NCBI GenBank assembly: GCA_025358155.1
Contig: JANYKR010000153.1
Span: 1-41,756, forward strand
DNA from: Betaproteobacteria bacterium
GTDB taxonomy: Bacteria > Pseudomonadota > Gammaproteobacteria > Burkholderiales > Burkholderiaceae_C
Direction: 5' to 3'
DNA length: 41,756 nt
Below the pieces are notes generated by a model that saw nothing but the letters and a program-made list of their open reading frames with translations, was not told where the DNA came from and ran no database searches. Of the stretch, positions 7,865 through 17,672 are shown one piece after another. The position numbers were made by a program, and so were the translations under genes. Position 1 is the first letter of the stretch. Every line of letters begins with the position of its first letter.

Positions 7865-9198
7865 GCGCTGCCATGCCGGTCAAAGCGGCCATCCTGGCTG
7901 ATTTGCTCGACTTCACCGGCGACCCCGGCCAGAGCGACCGCCACAGCCCAGCGGTGCGCTGGCGGCCGGCACACTGGCTGCTGATCGACGCCGTCGGCCG
8001 CATCGCCGCAGTGCAGCCCGAGCCCCCCGGCGACGACTGGTTGAAGCTCGACCACAGCGGCCGCTTGCTGCTGCCAGGCTTCATCGACACCCATGTGCAC
8101 AGCCCGCAGATCGATGTGATCGCGTCCTGGGGCACCGAGTTGCTCGACTGGCTCAACACCTACACCTTCCCGGCCGAGGCGCGCCATGCCGATCCGGTGT
8201 TTGCCCAGGCCGCAGCCGACCTGTTTCTGGACGCGCTGCTGGCGCACGGCAGCACGGCAGCGGTGGTGTTCCCCACCGTGCACCCGACCAGCGCCGATGC
8301 GCTGTTCGCCGCCGCCCAGCAGCGGGGCATGCGCGTGATCGCCGGCAAGGTGCTGATGGACCGCCACGCGCCCGACAACCTGCGCGACGACGTGGCGCAG
8401 GCCCGCATCGATTGCACCGCCCTGATCGAGCGCTGGCACGGTCGGGGGCGGCTGGCCTATGCGGTGACACCGCGTTTTGCCGCCACCAGCAGCCCCGAGC
8501 AACTGGCGATGGCGGGCCAGCTGTTGGCCGACCACCCGGGGCTGTACCTGCAGACCCATGTGGCCGAAAACCGCGCCGAGGTGGCCTGGATCGCCGAGCT
8601 GTTTCCCGAGGCCCGCAGCTACCTTGATGTCTACGCCCGGCACGGCCTGCTCAGCGAGCGGGCGGTGCTGGCCCACGGCATCTGGCTCGACGACACCGAC
8701 CGGGCGCTGCTGCACGACAGCGGCGCGCAGATTGCGTTCTGCCCCTCGTCGAACCTGTTTCTGGGCAGCGGGCTGTTCGGCTGGCAGCAGGCGGCCGCTG
8801 CGGGGGTCAACGTCAGCCTGGCGTCGGACGTGGGCGGTGGCACCTCCTTGTCGATGTTGCGCACCCTGGCCGACGGCTACAAGGTGCAGGCGCTGGCCGG
8901 CAACCGGCTCACCGCCTGGGCCTTGCTGCATGCCGCCACCCGGGGCGCGGCGCAGGCCTTGCGGCTGGGCAGCGAGATCGGCAGGCTGGAGCCCGGCCTG
9001 ATGGCCGACCTCTGCATCTGGGACCGGGCCGTGGGCGCGGTGGCACAACGCCGCGACAGCCTGGCCCACGGTTTGCATGAACGCCTGTTTGCCTGGCTCA
9101 CGCTGGGCGACGAGCGCAACCTGGTCGAGGCCTGGGTCGGCGGCGTCTGCCGCAGCCGGCGGCCCGCCGCGGTGGCCCGCAGTGATGGCCTGACCTGA
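7861..9198 (+). CDS. guaD: Guanine deaminase
   Basis: Guanine deaminase hydrolyses guanine to xanthine and ammonia. The 445-residue amidohydrolase has the zinc motif PGFIDTHVHSPQ with His78 and His80. Further ligands are in QTHVAEN (His233) and LAHGIWL, and Asp323 is in SDVGGG. The stretch SPQIDVIASWGTELLDWLNTYTFPAE is diagnostic of guanine deaminase among amidohydrolases. Translation is coupled to the LysR gene through ATGA, and the nucleoside transporter starts 37 bp downstream. Its product xanthine is the substrate of the divergently encoded XdhAB, which strongly supports the assignment. Confidence 0.95.
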   Translation: MSAAMPVKAAILADLLDFTGDPGQSDRHSPAVRWRPAHWLLIDAVGRIAAVQPEPPGDDWLKLDHSGRLLLPGFIDTHVHSPQIDVIASWGTELLDWLNTYTFPAEARHADPVFAQAAADLFLDALLAHGSTAAVVFPTVHPTSADALFAAAQQRGMRVIAGKVLMDRHAPDNLRDDVAQARIDCTALIERWHGRGRLAYAVTPRFAATSSPEQLAMAGQLLADHPGLYLQTHVAENRAEVAWIAELFPEARSYLDVYARHGLLSERAVLAHGIWLDDTDRALLHDSGAQIAFCPSSNLFLGSGLFGWQQAAAAGVNVSLASDVGGGTSLSMLRTLADGYKVQALAGNRLTAWALLHAATRGAAQALRLGSEIGRLEPGLMADLCIWDRAVGAVAQRRDSLAHGLHERLFAWLTLGDERNLVEAWVGGVCRSRRPAAVARSDGLT

Positions 9199-9235
9199 TG
9201 CCCTGACCCGCTGCACTCAAAACAACGAGGACCCC

Positions 9236-10790
<1,555 letters not shown>

Positions 10791-10804
<14 letters not shown>

Positions 10805-11948
10805 AGCCCGACCCGCGCCGTCCCGGTTTTTTGCCTGGGCCTCGCCGGTGCTTTCGCTGTTGATCACCATCGCGGTGGCGACTCTGCTGTTCATCCTGCT
10901 CGGCAAAGACCCGGTGCGCAGCCTCACGGTGTTTCTGATCGAGCCGTTTCACGGCCTGCGCTCGATCACCGAACTGGGCCTCAAGGCCACGCCGCTAATC
11001 CTGTGCTCGCTGGGGCTGGCGCTGTGTTTCCGCAGCAACGTCTGGAACATCGGCGCCGAGGGCCAGTACCTGGCGGGCGCGATGCTGGCGGGTGGGCTGG
11101 CACTGTGGGTGACCGATGCCAACCTGGGCCTCAACCGCTGGGTGTTTTTGCCGCTGGCGATCATCGCTGGCGCGCTGGGCGGTGCGGCCTGGGCGTCGAT
11201 CGTGGCGCTGCTGCGCGACCGCTTCAACGCCAACGAGATCCTGGTCAGCCTGATGCTGGTCTACGTGGCCAACCTGCTGCTGAACTGGCTGGTGTTCGGC
11301 CCCTGGAAAGACCCCAAGGGCTTCAACTTTCCGCAAAGCGTGAGCTTTGCCGACGGTGCGGCAATCCCGCGCATCATCGCCGGCATGCGGCTGAACTGGG
11401 GTTTTGCGGTGGCGCTGCTGGCGGCAGTGGGCATGTGGCTGTTCATGTCGCGCTTCTACCTGGGCTTTGCGTTGCAGGTGGGTGGCCTGGCGCCGGCGGC
11501 GGCGCGCTACGCCGGGTTTTCAACCCGGTCGGCGCTCTGGACCTCGTTGCTGACCTCGGGTGCGCTGGCCGGTGTGGCGGGGGCTTTTGAGGTGGCCGGG
11601 CCGATGGGCCAGCTCACGCCGTATGTCTCCAACAACTACGGCTTCACCGCGATCATCGTGGCCTTTGTCGGCCGGCTGCATCCGCTGGGCTGTGTGTTCG
11701 GCAGCGTGCTGCTGTCGATGTTTTTGATCGGCGGTGAGCTGGCGCAGTCACGGGTCGGCCTGCCGTCCGCGCTCAGCGGCGTGTTCCAGGGCGTGTTGCT
11801 GTTTTCGCTGCTGGCCTGCGACACCTTGATCCACTACCGGCTACGCTGGTTAGACGCGGGGCGGACCGAGCGCCGGGCCGCCCCAAGCCGGCCCGCCATC
11901 CCCTTGGGGGATCGGTCGGCGTACTCGACGAACGAGGGGTCGAAATGA
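10791..11948 (+). CDS. ABC transporter permease 1, BMP/nucleoside type
   Basis: This inner-membrane permease has 385 residues and about nine hydrophobic segments, starting with one near residues 18-40. Conserved family stretches include LGLALCFRSNVWNIGAEGQ and, near the C-terminus, NNYGFTAIIVAFVGRLHPLG. The first matches the NIGAEGQ signature of nucleoside and branched-chain-type permeases. It starts inside the end of the ATPase gene and its stop overlaps the next permease ATG (ATGA), so the set is translationally coupled. The last 30 residues or so are polar, Arg/Pro-rich and unlike a permease tail; they are encoded by a hairpin-forming sequence (11881-11909). Confidence 0.92.
11881..11909 (+). 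repeat. REP-like hairpin inside the permease 3' end
   Basis: CCCCAAG at 11881-11887 pairs with CTTGGGG at 11903-11909 across a 15-nt loop that is rich in C and G. This kind of CCCCAAG...CTTGGGG palindrome resembles intergenic repeats known from Comamonadaceae-type genomes; that likeness is from memory and was not searched. Here it is translated as part of the non-conserved C-terminal tail of permease 1, and the next gene starts at 11945. Confidence 0.5.
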
Positions 11949-12865
11949 CCGAGACCGCACTGCTGATTGCCGCCATGCTGGCCTCGGGCACGCCGCTGGC
12001 GATTGCCGGCCTGGGCCTGTTGATCAACGAGAAAGTGGGCGTGCTCAACCTCGGTGCCGAGGGCATGCTGCTGGTGGGTGCGGTCACCGGCTTTGCGGTG
12101 TCGTTCCATACCGGCAGCACGGTATTGGCCATGCTGGCAGGGGCGGGTGCGGCGGCGCTGCTGGCGGCCATCTTCGGCTGGCTGGTGATCTGGATCAACG
12201 CCAACCAGTACGCCACCGGCTTGGCGGTCAGCCTTTTTGGTGGCGGTTTTTCGGCCTTTGTCGGTGTGCCCTACGTCGGCCAGAAGCTGGGCGCGCCGGT
12301 CAGCCATGCGATACCGCTGCTGGGTGACATCCCGTTTTTCGGCCCGGCGCTGTTCCGCCAGCATCCAATGGTCTACCTCAGCGTGATCGCGGTAGCGGTG
12401 GTGGCCTGGTTTTTCTACCGGACGCGCGCCGGACTGGTGTTGCGCGCGGTGGGCGAGTCGCCCGAGTCGGCGCATGCGCTGGGCTACAAGGTGCGCTTGC
12501 TGCGCTTGGCTGCGGTGCTGGCAGGCGGCGCGCTGTGCGGCGTGGCGGGTGCCTACCTGTCAACCGTCTACACCCCCTTGTGGGTCGAGGGCATGGTGGC
12601 CGGACGGGGCTGGATCGCGCTGGCGCTGACCGTGTTTGCCACCTGGCGACCGGCCCGGATCTTGCTGGGTGCTTATCTGTTCGGCGGCGTGACCATGTTG
12701 CAGTTGCACCTGCAAGGCCTGGGCGTGGAAGTACCCAGCCAATTCTTGAGCATGTTGCCGTATGTGGCTACCGTGGTGGTGCTGGTGCTGATCTCGCGCA
12801 ACCCGATCTGGCTGCGGGCTAACATGCCAGCGTCGCTTGGCAAACCGTTTTTCCCCGGCGGATAG
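11945..12865 (+). CDS. ABC transporter permease 2, BMP/nucleoside type
   Basis: The second inner-membrane permease has 306 residues and about eight hydrophobic segments. The block GLGLLINEKVGVLNLGAEGM near residues 22-41 is the hallmark of this half of nucleoside importers, pairing with NIGAEGQ in permease 1. AGRGWIALALTVFATWRP is the conserved C-terminal region. It starts within the stop of permease 1. A 97-bp gap with a hairpin and a palindrome separates it from the binding-lipoprotein gene. Confidence 0.92.
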   Translation: MTETALLIAAMLASGTPLAIAGLGLLINEKVGVLNLGAEGMLLVGAVTGFAVSFHTGSTVLAMLAGAGAAALLAAIFGWLVIWINANQYATGLAVSLFGGGFSAFVGVPYVGQKLGAPVSHAIPLLGDIPFFGPALFRQHPMVYLSVIAVAVVAWFFYRTRAGLVLRAVGESPESAHALGYKVRLLRLAAVLAGGALCGVAGAYLSTVYTPLWVEGMVAGRGWIALALTVFATWRPARILLGAYLFGGVTMLQLHLQGLGVEVPSQFLSMLPYVATVVVLVLISRNPIWLRANMPASLGKPFFPGG

Positions 12866-12870
12866 GTCGG

Positions 12871-12899
12871 GGGCTGGGGCCGTGTCACGGTGCCAGCCC
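12871..12899 (+). terminator. Hairpin between permease 2 and the binding lipoprotein
   Basis: GGGCTGG (12871-12877) pairs with CCAGCCC (12893-12899), and CCGT/ACGG pairs inside it with a GTC loop. There is no strong T-run after it. It may protect the 3' end of the upstream message or act as a partial terminator, adjusting the ratio of binding protein to permease. Confidence 0.45.
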
Positions 12900-12916
12900 G
12901 AACCTGTTCTAGAAGT

Positions 12917-12932
12917 CGCTCATGCATGAGCG
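12917..12932. promoter_or_regulatory. Perfect 16-bp palindrome upstream of the BMP lipoprotein
   Basis: CGCTCATGCATGAGCG reads identically on both strands with no spacer. It ends 30 bp before the ATG of the BMP lipoprotein gene and lies upstream of its ribosome binding site (GGAG). A dimeric repressor or activator site is a good guess. Which protein binds is unknown; it does not resemble the A/T-rich xdhA-lysR region. Confidence 0.5.
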
Positions 12933-12962
12933 TTGTGATATCAAAACCAAGTAGGAGTCCCG

Positions 12963-14117
<1,155 letters not shown>

Positions 14118-14124
14118 TCGCTTG

Positions 14125-14146
14125 GGCCCGGGTCTCGACCCGGGCC
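14125..14146 (+). other. Perfect hairpin just after the BMP lipoprotein gene
   Basis: GGCCCGGGTC (14125-14134) and GACCCGGGCC (14137-14146) are exact complements; in RNA this is a 9-bp stem with a CTCG loop. It begins 8 bp after the stop and has no T-run. Likely role: a 3' barrier that stabilises the lipoprotein message. Confidence 0.55.
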
Positions 14147-14156
14147 GGCTGAGTGG

Positions 14157-14190
14157 CGAGCCGTTCGGGGGCACCTGACCGGCTCGTTTT
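14157..14190 (+). terminator. Terminator-like hairpin with T-run
   Basis: CGAGCCG (14157-14163) pairs with CGGCTCG (14180-14186), followed directly by TTTT (14187-14190). The 16-nt loop makes it moderate in strength. It could be a leaky terminator that lowers expression of the Rieske and adenine deaminase genes relative to the transporter. Confidence 0.5.
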
Positions 14191-14193
14191 CAT

Positions 14194-14213
14194 GGTGCTG
14201 GGCGTGCAGCACC
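14194..14213 (+). other. Third hairpin before the Rieske oxygenase gene
   Basis: GGTGCTG (14194-14200) pairs with CAGCACC (14207-14213) across a 6-nt loop. It lies 35 bp upstream of the Rieske ATG and could affect the translation-initiation region or serve as an RNA processing site. No matching T-run. Confidence 0.4.
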
Positions 14214-14248
14214 CGGCGGGCTGAAATCCAGGCCCAACAAGGACCGAC

Positions 14249-15286
14249 ATGATCGAGCACAGCTGCTGGCACCCGGTGGCCCAGGCCATGGACCTGGGTA
14301 CCGCACCCTTGGGCGTGACCCTGCTGGGCCAGCGCCTGGTGCTGTGGCGCGGCGGTGACGGCGGCCACCTCCAGGCCTGGGACGACCGCTGCCCGCACCG
14401 CGGCGCCAGCCTGTCGCTGGGCTGTGTGCGGGCGGGGCCGGACGGCGCGCAACTGGAATGCGCCTACCACGGCTGGCGCTTTGGCGCCGGCGGCCAGGTC
14501 GTCAGCGTGCCGGCCTTGCCGGGCTTTGTGCCGCCCGCCGCGCACCGCGCCACAGCTTATGCGGTGGCCGAGTCCTACGGCCTGCTGTGGGTGTGTCTGC
14601 AGCCGGACGCCGACGCGGCTGCGCCTGCCGCCGCCATCCCCGCCATACCCGCCATCCCCGCTTTTGCTGCCGAGCTTGACGGCCGGCTGCGCAAAGTCAA
14701 CTGCGGCCCGTACCTGGTCGCCACCAGCGCGCCGCGCATCGTCGAGAACTTTCTCGACATGGCGCACTTCGGCTTTGTGCATGAACACTGGCTCGGCAGC
14801 CGCGAGCACACCGCCATTGCCGACTACACCGTGGTGGCGACACCCACCGGCCTGCTGGCCACCGGCTGCAAAGCCTGGCAGCCCCGATCCAGCGTGCATG
14901 CCGAGGGCGGCGCCGATGTGGAGTACACCTACGAGGTCAACGCCCCGTACACGGCGATACTGACGAAGATCCCTGATGCCAGCAGCGTCGCGCTGCAAGA
15001 CTTCCGCGAATCGATCGCGCTGTTCATCTGCCCGCTCACGCCCGAGACCAGCCAGGTCTGGTTCCGGCTGGCGATGAACGACTTCGACTCACCCGAAGCC
15101 AAGCTGCAGGCCTTCCAGCACACCATCTTCACCCAGGACCAGCCGGTGCTGGAGTCGCAGCGGCCGCGTTGCCTGCCGATCGGCGACAACGCACCGGTGC
15201 GCGAGCTGCACAGCGCCGCCGACCGCAGCGCCACCGCCTACCGCCGCTACCTGCGCGAGCGCGGCATCACTTTTGGAACCTGCTGA
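14249..15286 (+). CDS. Rieske non-heme iron oxygenase, HpxD/NdmA-like candidate
   Basis: The 345-residue oxygenase has a Rieske [2Fe-2S] site with Cys48, His50, Cys71 and His74 (CPHRG, CAYHGWRF). Its catalytic iron site is in NFLDMAHFGFVHEH: Asp170 bridges, His173 and His178 bind iron, and Asp297 in FTQDQPVLESQ should be the third ligand. This layout fits single-component-alpha (VanA, dicamba O-demethylase, NdmA) oxygenases rather than dioxygenases with a beta subunit. Rieske enzymes already known on purines are HpxD (hypoxanthine use in Klebsiella) and NdmA/B (methylxanthine N-demethylation). Its place between the purine receptor and adenine deaminase, 2 bp from the latter, points to a purine substrate. 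No reductase partner is in the window. AAGGA precedes the ATG. Confidence 0.88.
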   Translation: MIEHSCWHPVAQAMDLGTAPLGVTLLGQRLVLWRGGDGGHLQAWDDRCPHRGASLSLGCVRAGPDGAQLECAYHGWRFGAGGQVVSVPALPGFVPPAAHRATAYAVAESYGLLWVCLQPDADAAAPAAAIPAIPAIPAFAAELDGRLRKVNCGPYLVATSAPRIVENFLDMAHFGFVHEHWLGSREHTAIADYTVVATPTGLLATGCKAWQPRSSVHAEGGADVEYTYEVNAPYTAILTKIPDASSVALQDFRESIALFICPLTPETSQVWFRLAMNDFDSPEAKLQAFQHTIFTQDQPVLESQRPRCLPIGDNAPVRELHSAADRSATAYRRYLRERGITFGTC

Positions 15287-15288
15287 CC

Positions 15289-16371
15289 ATGATCCCACCC
15301 CCCACCGCCGACTTCAAAACCGTGCTCGACCGCATCCCCCGCAGCCGCCTGCCCGAGCTGCTGCGCAACGCGCCCAAGGCCGAGCTGCACATCCACATCG
15401 AGGGCTCGCTGGAGCCCGAGCTGATCTTCGCGCTGGCCCAGCGCAACGGCGTTCCGCTGGCCTACCCCAGCGTGGAGGCGCTGCGCGCGGCCTATGCCTT
15501 CAGCGACCTGCAAAGCTTTCTTGACATCTACTACGCCGGCGCCAGCGTGCTGCTGCAGGAGGACGACTTTCACGCGATGGCGATGGCCTACTTTGCACGG
15601 GCAGCGGCCGACCATGTGGTGCATGCCGAGCTGTTTTTTGACCCGCAAACCCACACCGACCGCGGCGTGCCGATGGCCCATGTGATCAACGGTCTGGCGC
15701 GGGCCTGCGCCGATGCGCGTAGCCAGCACGGCATCGACGCGTCGCTGATCCTGTGCTTCTTGCGTCATTTGTCTGAGGACGCCGCGCTCGCCACGCTGCA
15801 GGCCGCCCTGCCGTACCGCCAGCACTTCATCGGCGTCGGGCTGGACAGCAGCGAGCGGGGCCATCCGCCCGAGAAGTTTGCCCAGGTGTTTGCCCGCGCC
15901 CGTGCGCTCGGCCTGCACCGGGTGGCCCACGCCGGCGAAGAGGGGCCGCCGGCCTACATTGAGAGCGCGCTCGACGTGCTCAAGGTCGAACGCATCGACC
16001 ACGGCGTGCGCTGCGTCGAGAGCCCGGCGCTGGTGGCCCGCTTGGCGGCGTCGCGCATGCCGCTCACCGTCTGCCCGCTGTCCAACGTCAAGCTCTGCGT
16101 CTACCCGACGATGGCCGATCACCAGCTGCCGGCACTGCTGGACGCCGGCCTGTGCGCCACCGTCAACAGCGACGACCCGGCCTACTTTGGCGGCTACCTG
16201 AATGACAACTTCATCGCCACCTTCGACGCTCTGCCGCAGTTGGGCCCGCGCCAGGCCTGGCAGCTGATGCACAACAGCTTCGAAGCCAGTTTTGCCTCAG
16301 CCGAGGCCAAGGCCGGCTGGATGACCGCGCTGGACCGGGCATTTGCCGAGGCCGCCCCAGCGCTGCCCTGA
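15289..16371 (+). CDS. Adenine deaminase (adenosine-deaminase superfamily)
   Basis: This cytoplasmic zinc enzyme probably converts adenine to hypoxanthine and ammonia. The 360-residue protein has HIHIEGSLEPE with zinc ligands His34 and His36, then HAGEEGPPAY with the catalytic Glu, ERIDHGVR, and NSDDPAYFGGY. The stretches LQSFLDIYYAGA, FFDPQTHTDRG and GLDSSERGHPPEKF are typical of the adenine-specific bacterial/fungal group (PA0148 of Pseudomonas, yeast Aah1) rather than true adenosine deaminases. Automatic annotation often labels such proteins adenosine deaminase. It starts 2 bp after the Rieske stop without a clear ribosome binding site, so translation is likely coupled. Hypoxanthine made here would feed XdhAB. 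Confidence 0.92.
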   Translation: MIPPPTADFKTVLDRIPRSRLPELLRNAPKAELHIHIEGSLEPELIFALAQRNGVPLAYPSVEALRAAYAFSDLQSFLDIYYAGASVLLQEDDFHAMAMAYFARAAADHVVHAELFFDPQTHTDRGVPMAHVINGLARACADARSQHGIDASLILCFLRHLSEDAALATLQAALPYRQHFIGVGLDSSERGHPPEKFAQVFARARALGLHRVAHAGEEGPPAYIESALDVLKVERIDHGVRCVESPALVARLAASRMPLTVCPLSNVKLCVYPTMADHQLPALLDAGLCATVNSDDPAYFGGYLNDNFIATFDALPQLGPRQAWQLMHNSFEASFASAEAKAGWMTALDRAFAEAAPALP

Positions 16372-16398
16372 GATGAACCCCAACCGAGGAGAACCCCC

Positions 16399-16776
16399 AT
16401 GGACCATGACGAACGTGCAGTGATCGAGCAGACCCTCCAGACCTACTTTGACGGGCTCTACGAAGGCGACGCCGACAAGCTCGCCAGCATCTTTCACGAG
16501 GCCGCCGCGCTGACCTTTGAGCAAGACGGCCGCGTCACTGTGCTGCCCCTGGCGCAGTGGCTGAAGGCGGTGCGCGAACGGCCGGCACCCCGAGCCCGGG
16601 ATTTGGCGCGTGACGACGCGGTCTTGCTGATCGACCAGTCGGGCCCGACCACTGCCTTCGCCAAAGTGCGCTGCCAGATCCCGCCGCGCTACTTCACCGA
16701 CTACCTCAGCTTGCTGAAGGTCGATGACCGCTGGCTCGTGGTGCAGAAGGTGTTTGCCACGGTGGTCAAGCCCTGA
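16399..16776 (+). CDS. NTF2-like protein (putative lumazine-binding type)
   Basis: A 125-residue single-domain protein with the cone-shaped NTF2 fold pattern: two N-terminal helices (IEQTLQTYFDGLYEGDADKL), a loop with FHEAA, and curved strands ending DYLSLLKVDDRWLVVQKVF. It resembles the lumazine_bd_2/SnoaL group, which includes isomerases, hydrolases and binding proteins, so the reaction cannot be assigned. GAGGAG lies 8 bp upstream of the ATG. It starts 27 bp after adenine deaminase and is probably the last gene of the purine operon. A ligand related to purines is conceivable but is an inference. Confidence 0.8.
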   Translation: MDHDERAVIEQTLQTYFDGLYEGDADKLASIFHEAAALTFEQDGRVTVLPLAQWLKAVRERPAPRARDLARDDAVLLIDQSGPTTAFAKVRCQIPPRYFTDYLSLLKVDDRWLVVQKVFATVVKP

Positions 16777-16820
16777 GCGGCACGGCCAGCGCCAGGCGGC
16801 TGGTGCGACCCGCCTCAGCG

Positions 16821-17645
16821 TCATCCGCCCTGCGCCTTGGCAAACCGCCCATCGCGCCAGGCGATGGCCTCGCGCATGCCGCGCTCGCGTGCAATGTCCA
16901 TGAACGCTCGCTTGTCGGGTGAGCCGTGCGACTCGATCGTGTGGTCGATGTCGAGTGCCATCCGCAGTGCCGTCTGCAGGCCCTGGATGTCGTAGGTGCG
17001 GTTCAGCGCCTTCTTGGTTTCTGCGACCAGGTTCGGGTCCATCAGCGCGATGCCGCGCGCGGTGCGCAGCGCCTCGGTCAGATGCGTGCCCGGCGCGACG
17101 ACCCGGCTGACCAGCCCCATTGCCAGCGCGTCGCGCGCCGGGATCCGGTCGTCGGCCGACAGGATGATCCGCTTGGCGTGCTTGGGGCTGGTCATCCAGG
17201 GCAACAGCATCGTGACGATGCCGGCGCCGAACTTCAGCTCGGGCTCGCCGAACACGGCGCTTTCGTCGGCAATCGTGATGTCGCAGGCCATCGCCAGCTC
17301 AAACGCGCCGGCCAGGCAGGCTCCGTGCACCGCAGCGATGGTGGGCTTGGGGCTGTTCCAGAAGCGCATCGTGGTGTCGAAGTCGAGATCGAGGATCTCG
17401 CGCCAGAGCGCCGCGCCTTCAGGGCGCTGGTCCATCTGGGCCTTCAGGTCGAACCCCGACGAGAAAGCGCGCCCAGCGCCACTGACAACGATCACGCGCA
17501 CCTCGGCGTCGGCCTCGGCCAGGTCCATCGCCCGGTTGATTTCACCGAGCGAGGTCTTGTCGAGCGCGTTCAGGCGCTCGGGCCGGTTGAGCACCAGGTG
17601 CGCCACATGGTCGGACACGGTGAGGGTGATCAGCTCAAAGTTCAT
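16821..17645 (-). CDS. Enoyl-CoA hydratase/isomerase family protein
   Basis: This 274-residue crotonase-fold protein acts on acyl-CoA substrates. The oxyanion-hole regions are GRAFSSGFDLKAQ (about 58-70) and HGACLAGAFELAMACD (about 104-119). The region ESAVFGEPELKFGAGI follows and contains candidate catalytic acids. The likely reaction is hydration of an enoyl-CoA or a related crotonase reaction. It lies 27 bp downstream of the acyl-CoA ligase gene on the same strand, so the ligase product is probably channelled to it. It converges with the NTF2-like gene across 44 bp. Confidence 0.9.
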   Translation of the reverse strand: MNFELITLTVSDHVAHLVLNRPERLNALDKTSLGEINRAMDLAEADAEVRVIVVSGAGRAFSSGFDLKAQMDQRPEGAALWREILDLDFDTTMRFWNSPKPTIAAVHGACLAGAFELAMACDITIADESAVFGEPELKFGAGIVTMLLPWMTSPKHAKRIILSADDRIPARDALAMGLVSRVVAPGTHLTEALRTARGIALMDPNLVAETKKALNRTYDIQGLQTALRMALDIDHTIESHGSPDKRAFMDIARERGMREAIAWRDGRFAKAQGG

Positions 17646-17672
17646 GCGGCGTCCTGTAGGTTTCAGTGGGGT

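Noticed and set aside
14249-15286. Rieske protein as a two-subunit ring-hydroxylating dioxygenase
   Set aside because: No beta subunit gene is adjacent and the C-terminal ligand context (QDQPVLESQ) fits the monooxygenase/demethylase group.
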